From NCBI GenBank assembly GCA_002399265.1, contig DHDG01000038.1:821-28287 (forward strand): a stretch of 27,467 nucleotides of DNA, given 5' to 3'. Each line of letters begins with the position of its first letter. The first letter of the stretch is position 1. A model generated the notes under the pieces. It was given only the letters and a program-made list of their open reading frames with translations. It was not told the origin of the DNA and ran no database searches. This document shows, one piece after another, positions 7,513-14,095 of this stretch. The translations under genes and the position numbers were made by a program. This DNA comes from Firmicutes bacterium UBA4882. GTDB lineage: Bacteria; Bacillota; UBA4882.

Positions 7513-8271
7513 ATGGCGCTGGCCGTAATTGGGGCTGCCTTAATGGGGTTCATGATAGGGCTGGCCGGAACTGCAACCGGCGGCTTGTTTGTGTTATCGT
7601 TCCAACGTCCGTCGCACCGCACGCAAACGCTGTTAATTGGCTTTTCTGGCGGGGTGATGCTGGCGGTCGTATTTTTTGATTTGATTCCGGAATCATGGCA
7701 AGCTGGCGGATGGGCAGCCTGTTTGATCGGCACCCTGACTGGAGTGGCGCTGATCAGGTTGTTGGATCAGGGCCTAACGAGCCTGTCGCGGAATCGAACG
7801 CGAAGACTGTCGCGCTATACCCGCACCGGGTTGTTGCTTGGGCTGGGCATTGCCTTGCACAACTTTCCGGAAGGGGTGGCACTCGGTACGGTCTATACGG
7901 CCAGCACCAACCCGGGTGGCTGGATTGGATTGGCGCTGTTAATGGCCCTACACAACATTCCGGAAGGCATGGTAATGGCAGCCGCCATGCGACTGGGAAA
8001 CATTCGCATCAGGAAAGTCATTTGGGCGCTGGTATTGGTGGAACTGCCGATGGGAGTGGGAGCGGCACTCGGCGGTTTTTTTGGGGAGTTATCCGCGCTG
8101 TCCACGAGTCTATCGTTGGCCTTTGCGGGCGGAGCGATGCTATACATCACGCTTGACGAACTGTTCCCGGCAGCCTCTGAGCTGGGCGGGTGGTTTTGGA
8201 TGACGATCGGCACCGCCGGTGGCGGGTTGGTCGGGGCAGCGCTGACAAAGATAGTTCAGGCTGCGGGATGA
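7513..8271 (+). CDS. ZIP-family divalent metal transporter
   Basis: The 252-residue polytopic membrane protein carries the paired ZIP metal-site motifs HNFPEGVALG (His116-Gly125) in helix IV and HNIPEGMVMA (His147 on) in helix V. Both bind the transported metal in characterised ZIPs. ZIP proteins import Zn, Fe or Mn into the cytoplasm. The N-terminal half includes GFSGGVMLAVVFFDLIPESW, the usual helix II/III region. The short loop between helices III and IV is Arg/Ser-rich (SRNRTRRLSRYTR) rather than His-rich. Size is typical of bacterial ZupT-like proteins. AGGAG (7500-7504) supports ATG 7513. Metal specificity is not determinable. No metal-regulator box was identified. Confidence 0.9.
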   Translation: MALAVIGAALMGFMIGLAGTATGGLFVLSFQRPSHRTQTLLIGFSGGVMLAVVFFDLIPESWQAGGWAACLIGTLTGVALIRLLDQGLTSLSRNRTRRLSRYTRTGLLLGLGIALHNFPEGVALGTVYTASTNPGGWIGLALLMALHNIPEGMVMAAAMRLGNIRIRKVIWALVLVELPMGVGAALGGFFGELSALSTSLSLAFAGGAMLYITLDELFPAASELGGWFWMTIGTAGGGLVGAALTKIVQAAG

Positions 8272-8359
8272 GCTCTGCAGACGGCATGCTTGATAAGTTT
8301 GGAACGCTTGGAATGCATGGCGCGCGTGGCGTATGCGGCATGTGAGGCATATGGGTAAT

Positions 8360-8390
8360 GAAAGAGGCGCTTCTTTTGCAGAAGCGCCTC
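8360..8390 (-). terminator. Hairpin terminator downstream of the NHL remnant
   Basis: On the minus strand GAGGCGCTTC pairs perfectly with GAAGCGCCTC around TGCAAAA and is followed by TTTC. A close relative of this hairpin lies at 9988-10011, downstream of the paralogous NHL gene, suggesting the terminator was duplicated with the gene. Confidence 0.6.
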
Positions 8391-8434
8391 GGCGCACTCA
8401 GCTTCCCTCATCCAAAAGTTAGCGGGAGTAGATT

Positions 8435-8879
8435 TTATCGCTCTATTCAATAGCTCCAACTATAGGCATAAACTTTCCGGTCGGTATAATAAGGGTGAGA
8501 ATTTTTGAATGAAGCTACCATCCGGACCGAATTTTTTAAAATTGTGGTTCTTTAGATCATAGACATACAAGCAATCATCAGGACCGAAGGCCATCGCCGA
8601 TACCCAGGATTCCGTCTCGTCATCTACCGTGGTGCTGAAGGTACGCAGTACACTAAGGTCTTTGGTCAAAACGACGATGCGATCAAAGACTGCTGCATAT
8701 AGGTAACCATCGGGGCCAAAGATTAGTCGAGCGGGTTCCTTCAACGCGCTATCGTCTGTTATTCCGATTTCCGCTGCCAGACCGCCATCGACGCGCCTGA
8801 ATTTTCTGATTGTACCCGCTCCTTTTTGTGAATTATAGTTATCAATAAGTGCTGTGGCGGCGCTGCCGCGTTTTGAGGG
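8435..8879 (-). pseudogene. Truncated NHL beta-propeller remnant
   Basis: The frame is open from immediately after the splB TGA stop, in the same frame, with no proper start or binding site of its own; a TTG at 8744 begins the longest start-to-stop part. The translation parallels the second half of the NHL protein encoded at 10058-11061: LIFGPDGYLYAA, SVLRTFS and MAFGPDDCLYVYD match LVFGPDGNLYAA, SVLRTFS and LAFGPDDCLYVHD. The last propeller blade is missing. Homology resumes out of frame at the 3' end, where GCCTATAGTTGG, GAATAGA and GATAAAA correspond to the paralogue's final codons (AYYWDRGIDR-stop). A stop at 8460-8462 ends the frame early. So both ends are lost and the 3' end carries an internal deletion with frameshift. 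Confidence 0.75.
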
Positions 8880-8888
8880 GGTGATAAT

Positions 8889-9941
8889 TCAGGTGAAGTA
8901 TTCCACTTTGGCTTGTGGGAAACGCCGCATAATTTCAGCGTTCATGTATTGCTCGAGTTCTTGAGCTGCTTCTTTAGGGTAAACATATTTGCCACGCCCA
9001 TATTTGCCCCACTTGTACATGCGGTTTTCTTCGTTGAGATCCAAGCTGGTATGGGGGAAACGCTCCAGAATTACGCGTTTGGCGCTCTTAGTGAAACGAT
9101 GCTGGATTAGTTCAAAAGTCAGGTTGTCACCGGCAGGGTTGATTGTTTCCAGTGCGGCATGCAGTTTATCGAGCATTTTGCCATAGTCGTGCTGCCAGCC
9201 GGGGTATAAAAAGAGCGGGGCGATGACAAAGCCCAGTGGGTAACCGGCCTGAGCAATTTTAACGGCGGCGGCCAGGCGTTCGGAGAGCGCGGCGGTCTGC
9301 TGCTCATAAGTGGTAATGATCTTTTCGGAATTGACGCTAAAACGAAAGCGGGTACGTTCGTTGTGCGGCAGATTCAGCAGAGAGTCCACCAAGTGAAACT
9401 TGGTCGTCAATCGGAGCAGACCATGTTCTTGCTGGCCGAAAAAGGTAATGGCTCGGCCCAGATTGCCGGTTAAATGTTCAACAGCCAGGGGATCGGAAGT
9501 GCTGGACGCTTCAAAAGAAGTTGTTTCGGGAAGTCGTGCCTCAATATGGCGTTTGATAGAGGCCAGGATTTCATCAATATTAACATAGACACGCACATAT
9601 GGTTTACGTCCAAGTGTTGTGGCAAGGTAGCAATACTGGCAGCCTCCCGGGCAGCTGGTACCCATGGCAAATTCATAATCTGCTGATGGACGGCAGGTAT
9701 CAAACTCCAGGCCAACTTTGACCCCGACGACCAGGGTGCGCTTGGCTTCGCGGTAGGCAATCTGCGGGGTGCCGCCGGGGATTCCGGTGACCCGGTTGTG
9801 CGACTCGATCATGCGAATCGGGACTTTGTCAGCCGTAAATCGGTCATATAACTCCTGTGCGAGCGGGTAAGCCATCGCCCGCTGTTCAAAAAAAACCCGC
9901 CGTGGTTGGAACGGCGGGGGGGAAGTGCCGGAATTCGCCAA
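8889..9941 (-). CDS. splB: Spore photoproduct lyase, H-donor cysteine replaced by serine
   Basis: The 350-residue radical-SAM enzyme repairs the UV-induced thymine dimer of spore DNA during germination. The 4Fe-4S motif is CPGGCQYC (Cys97, Cys101, Cys104). Other hallmarks are RVYVNIDEIL, SDPLAVEHLTG, RFRFSVNSEKI, FELIQHRFTKSAKRVI and the RMYKWGKYGRGKYVY tail region, ending VEYFT as in Bacillus SplB. The segment that reads FEA-x-CTSD in Bacillus reads FEASSTSD here: the H-atom-donor cysteine (Cys141 in B. subtilis) is Ser147, codon AGC, one base from TGC. The start is TTG 9941 after GGGAGGG; it restores the usual N-terminus (QRAMAYPLAQELYDRF). No splA is adjacent. Family call very secure; catalytic consequence inferred. 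Confidence 0.93.
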   Translation of the reverse strand: MANSGTSPPPFQPRRVFFEQRAMAYPLAQELYDRFTADKVPIRMIESHNRVTGIPGGTPQIAYREAKRTLVVGVKVGLEFDTCRPSADYEFAMGTSCPGGCQYCYLATTLGRKPYVRVYVNIDEILASIKRHIEARLPETTSFEASSTSDPLAVEHLTGNLGRAITFFGQQEHGLLRLTTKFHLVDSLLNLPHNERTRFRFSVNSEKIITTYEQQTAALSERLAAAVKIAQAGYPLGFVIAPLFLYPGWQHDYGKMLDKLHAALETINPAGDNLTFELIQHRFTKSAKRVILERFPHTSLDLNEENRMYKWGKYGRGKYVYPKEAAQELEQYMNAEIMRRFPQAKVEYFT

Positions 9942-9956
9942 TAGAAACCCTCCCGC

Positions 9957-10032
9957 TGCATGTGCAATTATGAGTTAATAGAACCGGGGCGCTTCTCTAA
10001 AAAGAAGCGCCTCTTTGCATTTTGCACATGCA
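9957..10032. repeat. Nested hairpin in the splB leader
   Basis: Outer arms TGCATGTGCAA (9957-9967) and TTGCACATGCA (10022-10032) pair perfectly over 11 bp. Inside them GGCGCTTCT (9988-9996) pairs with AGAAGCGCC (10003-10011) around a 6-base loop. The inner hairpin closely resembles the terminator at 8364-8390. It lies between the NHL gene stop and the splB start, so it could be a terminator remnant or a transcript-level control of splB. Confidence 0.6.
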
Positions 10033-10057
10033 TCGGAAGGATTATGCGGACGGTGTT

Positions 10058-11061
10058 TTATCTGTCTATTCCGCGGTCCCAGTAATAGGCATGAATTAAG
10101 GGATTCATCGAGTTATCCGTGACATACAGGTTGCCAAAGTCATCAAAGGCTAACCCATTCACAAACATGGATGACGTGGGGATTTTTTGGATGATGTCCT
10201 CATCCGGGCCGATTTTCTTAATACAATCGTTTATGCGATCATGGACATATAGGCAATCGTCAGGACCGAAGGCTAGCGCTATTGGCCAGGAATTTGCCTC
10301 GCCATCATCTTTAACGCTGAACGTGCGCAGTACACTTAGACTGGCTGATAACACCACCATGCGGCCATTCATAGTGTCTGCCGCATACAGGTTGCCATCA
10401 GGGCCAAATACCAGCTGGGTAACTGTGTTAAACGCTATACCTTCTGCTGTTCCGATATCCGCGACAAAAACACCATCCGCTTGTTTATATTTTTTAATTT
10501 TGTTTGTAGTTATGTCGCTTACATAGATATAGGTTTGATCCAGTGCTAACCCCCAATTGTTGGTGGCACTGAGCAATCCTTCATATGTGCGGGCGATCGC
10601 GCCGCTGGAATTGAAGCGATGAATCTTGCCTGCTTCATCGACACCCCATAGATTGCCCGCGTCATCAAAGGTAATAAAGTAACATTGTGATGTAAGGCCG
10701 GTCACAAAATTATCGATGAATGTCCCGTCTATTGAATAGCGCAAAATATTGGTGCTTGAGGAGACATATATTTGGCCATTAAAGACTTTGATGCCAATAG
10801 CATACTGATTGGCCTCATTCGCCCATGAAATATGCATGAAGGGTTCGCTTTTTGAAAAGAGGGCAATAACAAGGCGGCTGCCAGCATCAAGTTCAAAGGT
10901 TTTTTCGTATTTCACAAATCCCGGATGCTCAACACGTAAAGTGTGGGGACCTTTTTTTACTTCTGGGCGCTCTTAATCACCCCCGTGACATTTAATTGGC
11001 CGCATCCGGTGAAAGCAACGATCGTGGTGGCGATGATCAGTAACATTACCAGTCTTTTCAT
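10058..11061 (-). pseudogene. PEGA/NHL beta-propeller lipoprotein with frameshifted 5' end
   Basis: Two frames make up one broken gene. ATG 11061, after GGGAGGTC, encodes a lipoprotein signal with lipobox FTGC (Cys20) and then GQLNVTGVIKSAQK, stopping at 10957. The downstream frame is open from 10972 to 10058. It begins with the end of a PEGA-like domain (VKKGPHTLRVEHPGF, then KTFELDAGSRL), followed by NHL-type propeller blades (LTSQCYFITFDDAGNLWGVD, LVFGPDGNLYAAD, LAFGPDDCLYVHD, LAFDDFGNLYVTD). About 20 PEGA residues between the halves are missing, so a small deletion with frameshift is likely. A GTG at 10915 could start the 285-residue body but has no binding site and no signal peptide. A sequencing error cannot explain the missing residues, though it could explain the frame. 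Confidence 0.65.
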
Positions 11062-11165
11062 TCAGCCGACCTCCCTATAATACAATAAAATTGGATTGGG
11101 CAAGCCAATATATGTTAAAAATGGAGTCCTCTTCAAAGACGAGTGATTACAGGAAAAAGGACATT

Positions 11166-11357
11166 CCCATTCGCAATTTATGATATATAAAATACGCTTT
11201 TTTATGCGTCTATTTTAGGAATAGTCGTTCTTTTTTTGTGGGGTGGCAGGGGAATGTTTCAGATTGTCAAAAACGGAGAATAATGTCCCATTTGTATTTT
11301 AATGGTACTGCAAAGGTGTTTTTTATTCGCTCATGTTAGGGATAGTCCTACTTTTTG
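11166..11357. repeat. Diverged direct repeat, two units 121 bp apart
   Basis: Positions 11166-11236 and 11287-11357 align without gaps. The best 38 bases (from TTTTTTAT through AGTC to CTTTTT) match at about 30 positions. The second unit runs into the last codons of the FAD oxidoreductase gene. This accounts for most of the gene-free stretch 11076-11347; no promoter or terminator is clear there. Confidence 0.5.
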
Positions 11358-12499
11358 TAAGAAGGCGTAACCTCAGCCGGTTCCAGGCTGAATAGACCTG
11401 AGCGCATGGCCAGGTTGCGCAGCAAAGGATGGTACATGAAGGGCGCTTTCAGAGTTTTGTTAAGCAGGTGGCGGCGCATCGATACCGTAAGGAAACGGTA
11501 GCGGCGGCTGGCACCGGGAAGGCCGGACGCGAGCGAGTGCGCCATGGCGATGGCACTTTCCATCGCCCAGCTCAAACCTTCGGCAGAACTGGGGCTGATC
11601 CAGCCGCCCGCCTCTCCGATAAAAGCAATATCATCAGATTCGGTAAGAAGGTGGCGCAGTCGGGAGGGCCTAAAAATCAGGGCCCCTTCCTTCTTGTGGA
11701 GGTCTCCGGATAGTAGGCCAATCGTAAAGAGCTTGTCCTTGAGTTCGACAAACCTTGCCGGGTCGTCCGGACCAGGTTTGAGGGCGGCACCAAACAGGAC
11801 GTACTCCCCTTTGGGAATAGTCCAGGCGTAAAAGTCGGTGATACGGCTGTCAAACAGGGCTGAGTAATACGGGTGGTGATTCTTTGTGCGGTACCATTCC
11901 TGAATCGCGACGTATTTAGGGATGGGATCGTGCGGATCGTGCTGTTCGCGTGGATCTCGCGGATCGCGCGGATCGCGCCGCTGCTGCAGCACCAAGTGGC
12001 GCAGAGCCGAAGTGGATCCTTCCGCGCTGACAACGACTCTGGCCTGTTCCGTAAAGCTGTTGGTGCCGGTGCCGGTGCCGTTGGCGAGACGCAGTGCATA
12101 GCCCTCATCGGTGCGGGAAAAGCCGGTACAGCGGCAGCCCCATTTGGCATCCACCGTGCCCGGAATCAACGCTGCCATCCACAAATCGAATTTGGTGCGA
12201 TCGATGTTAATATAGTGCCTTTGATAAAAACGCTCATTGCCGCCGTTGAAGTCAATGGCGCGCACAGCGAAAATCTGCGGATCTGCCAGTACGTGATTGG
12301 GCAGTCCCAGTCCCAGGCGCGCCAGCACAGCCTGGGCATCAGGGGCTAACAGTCCGCCGCAGCATTTGCCGTTTTTTTCGTAGCGAGCCGGGTCATCAAG
12401 GCGGCGTTTCTCAATCAGCAGGACTTTATATTTGGGGGCGATCAGCCTGGCGAGGGTCGCACCGGCCGGACCGGCACCAATAATGGCGATATCGTACAT
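11348..12499 (-). CDS. FAD-dependent oxidoreductase, geranylgeranyl-reductase/FixC-like
   Basis: The 383-residue flavoprotein opens with a Rossmann dinucleotide motif (IAIIGAGPAGATLA, Gly8-x-Gly10-x-x-Gly13). It has a Cys-Cys-Gly-Gly segment (residues 46-49, NGKCCGGLLAPDAQ) and a second FAD motif near the C-terminus (FIGEAGGWISPSSAEGLSWAM). This layout is that of the geranylgeranyl reductase/FixC branch of the PHBH-like superfamily. Members reduce isoprenoid double bonds or act as electron-transfer or halogenase-like enzymes. An Asp-Pro-Arg repeat (residues 175-192) is inserted between the first FAD region and the substrate domain. The start is placed at ATG 12499, after AAAGGTGG, rather than an upstream ATG at 12565 that adds 22 residues ahead of the Rossmann strand. 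Exact substrate unknown. Confidence 0.82.
   Translation of the reverse strand: MYDIAIIGAGPAGATLARLIAPKYKVLLIEKRRLDDPARYEKNGKCCGGLLAPDAQAVLARLGLGLPNHVLADPQIFAVRAIDFNGGNERFYQRHYINIDRTKFDLWMAALIPGTVDAKWGCRCTGFSRTDEGYALRLANGTGTGTNSFTEQARVVVSAEGSTSALRHLVLQQRRDPRDPRDPREQHDPHDPIPKYVAIQEWYRTKNHHPYYSALFDSRITDFYAWTIPKGEYVLFGAALKPGPDDPARFVELKDKLFTIGLLSGDLHKKEGALIFRPSRLRHLLTESDDIAFIGEAGGWISPSSAEGLSWAMESAIAMAHSLASGLPGASRRYRFLTVSMRRHLLNKTLKAPFMYHPLLRNLAMRSGLFSLEPAEVTPSYKK
11925..11978. repeat. Six-unit 9-bp minisatellite inside the FAD gene
   Basis: Six consecutive 9-base units of consensus GGATCGCGC encode an in-frame (Arg/His)-Asp-Pro repeat, residues 175-192 of the FAD oxidoreductase. As the period is a multiple of three, gain or loss of units would keep the frame open. 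Confidence 0.85.
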
Positions 12500-12537
12500 T
12501 GGAGGTGCCACCTTTCGATATGGGATCCACCAATTTA

Positions 12538-12563
12538 GAAAATAGCCCGGCGTTATGCCGGGC
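12538..12563 (-). terminator. Rho-independent terminator after darG
   Basis: On the minus strand GCCCGGC, loop ATAAC and GCCGGGC form a perfect 7-bp stem followed by TATTTTC. It lies just after the darG stop codon and before the FAD oxidoreductase start, ending the old darTG unit. Confidence 0.75.
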
Positions 12564-12575
12564 AAGTTGGATGGT

Positions 12576-13593
12576 TTAACCGAGCCAACATTGGTTTCTT
12601 AACCGTTCCAAAGCCATTTTTATGTGATCCACCTTAAAGAGGGCTTTTTTACGGTCGTTCCAAGACCAAACACCAGCTACTACCGTTGCAGCATCGTGCT
12701 CGGCTGTTGAATTTTCCTCCTGAGCTATCCAGTGAACTGTAGACAAAAGTTCCATACTATAGGGCGTTTCGAAACCATCAATTAGTGTCGAGACTCGTTC
12801 TAACCGTTCCAGCGTTTCGGGGTGGAATTGGACAAAACTCTCCGCTTCTTCCGGGGCACCTGAAAGCAGGCTAATTTTGGAATTTATGCTTCTATCCCCG
12901 TAGCCTCTGATAAAATGCCCTTCAATTCGCTGTAATACGTGGTTGAGATTTTCCGCGTAAGGTCCGTACTTACCTTTGACAAAGTTCAGTTTAAGAGGTT
13001 CTCCTGCAGATTGAAGGAAGTAAGCCAGCTTTTGTATTTCCAGCAGAGAAAGGTCATAACCGGGCAATAAGTGCTGCACGGCCAGGTGTCATCATTGGCC
13101 TTTTGGTCAAGACCATCATTTCTTTAGCTGCGGGTGCACCTTTAGGTTCATATACCAGTATTGATACATCTGGAATTCCATTTAGTGCGGCGTGAATCCG
13201 CGGCTGAACTATAGCCCAGTCAAGTCCTCCGTTCCCACATCCCAAGGGGGGCAAAGCCAGAGAGTCAATTTCAAGCCGTGGGATTAGCTCTGCAAGAGCG
13301 CGCAATCCAGCGTCAATATCTTCAAGTTGGGAACGGGATCTCCAATGGCGCTTTGTTGGGAAATTAATAATCATTCGGGGGTTCATCAGGGAACCTGTAG
13401 GTACTACAAGAAGTTTGCCAGGCCATAACTCATTATTCTGACATGACTTGCGATACACTTCGTAGTTATGGGGGAATGCCTGCTTAAACTGTAAAGCAAT
13501 TCCCTTGCCCATTACCCCTTCAATATTTACAGTGTTGACTAAAGCATCGACTGGCGCTTCTAGAAGGTTCCCGGTGACATAATTAATGGCCAT
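12576..13593 (-). pseudogene. darG: darG antitoxin, split by a frameshift
   Basis: DarG is the antitoxin of the DarTG module: its N-terminal macrodomain removes ADP-ribose from thymidines in DNA and its C-terminal domain binds the toxin DarT. Here the macrodomain (13054-13593; VTGNLLEAPVDALVNTVN, GVMGKGIALQFKQAFP, LPPLGCGNGGLDW) ends at a stop after MTPGRAALIARL. The C-terminal domain (12576-13079; LSLLEIQKLAYFLQSAGEP, KGKYGPYAENL, FETPYSMELLSTVHW) continues in the +1 frame. The join falls in the linker around 13060-13080, and a few linker residues also seem lost. A GTG at 13079 could start the second half but has no binding site. ATG 13593 has GGAGG 7 bases upstream. Consistent with decay alongside the truncated darT just upstream. 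Confidence 0.82.
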
Positions 13594-13618
13594 CAAGGTT
13601 CCTCCTTTGCCTTTCGTT

Positions 13619-14056
13619 TCAAAAATACCACCCGTTCCAGACTTTTATTGGAATATTATGTCCCATCCTGTTTAGAATCTCTGTAGCCAGATTCCGGTAG
13701 TCGTTATCAAATACACCAATCTCCTGGACTAATGTCAAGGGGAAGAAACTGTGAACGAGAAATTCTGCCTGTCGTCTTCTCTTCCGGTCATTGTCCTCAA
13801 TTGTATCATTCCAGTATCTACTTTTCATAAGAGGCCAATCAAGAAGGCTAAGATGTTCAGGGTTACGATAATATTTACTGATAGCCATGTCAGCATGCCC
13901 GTCAGTGAAACAAAATGAGCAACCAGCAGCTTCAACTTGCTCAACAGAAGAAACAAGATGGACAATTGTACATTGTCTTGCTTCGCAGCCCACATTTCCC
14001 TGATTTATTGTATATAGCATAGGCAATCGTGGAGCAAAGTAGAAAGGCACGTAATC
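13619..14056 (-). pseudogene. darT: darT toxin (DNA ADP-ribosyltransferase), N-terminally truncated
   Basis: The frame encodes the C-terminal two-thirds of DarT (DUF4433), the enzyme that ADP-ribosylates thymidine in single-stranded DNA. Recognisable parts are DYVPFYFAPRLPMLY, VHLVSSVEQVEAAGCSFCFTDGHA, RYWNDTIEDNDRKRRRQAEF and LVHSFFPLTLVQEIGV. The QAEF glutamate is the catalytic residue of the family. DarT is normally about 210 residues. Here homology begins at DYVPFYF directly after an in-frame TAA (14057-14059), so the N-terminal 60-70 residues with NAD-binding determinants are gone. A GTG at 14050 would give a 143-residue product. The breakpoint lies about 40 bases from the stop of the ABC transporter gene, suggesting a rearrangement there. 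Almost certainly inactive. Confidence 0.82.
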
Positions 14057-14095
14057 TTAATTATCCGTCTCTAAAAGTGTGTCAAAATCTCAAGC

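Noticed and set aside
8140..8459. Overlapping minus-strand small frames after the ZIP gene
   Set aside because: Low-complexity products (MPHMPHTPRAP and similar), overlapping each other and the ZIP gene; no binding site.
9942..10057. Sigma-G promoter for splB
   Set aside because: A -10-like CATAATT exists on the minus strand but no matching -35 lies at the right distance.
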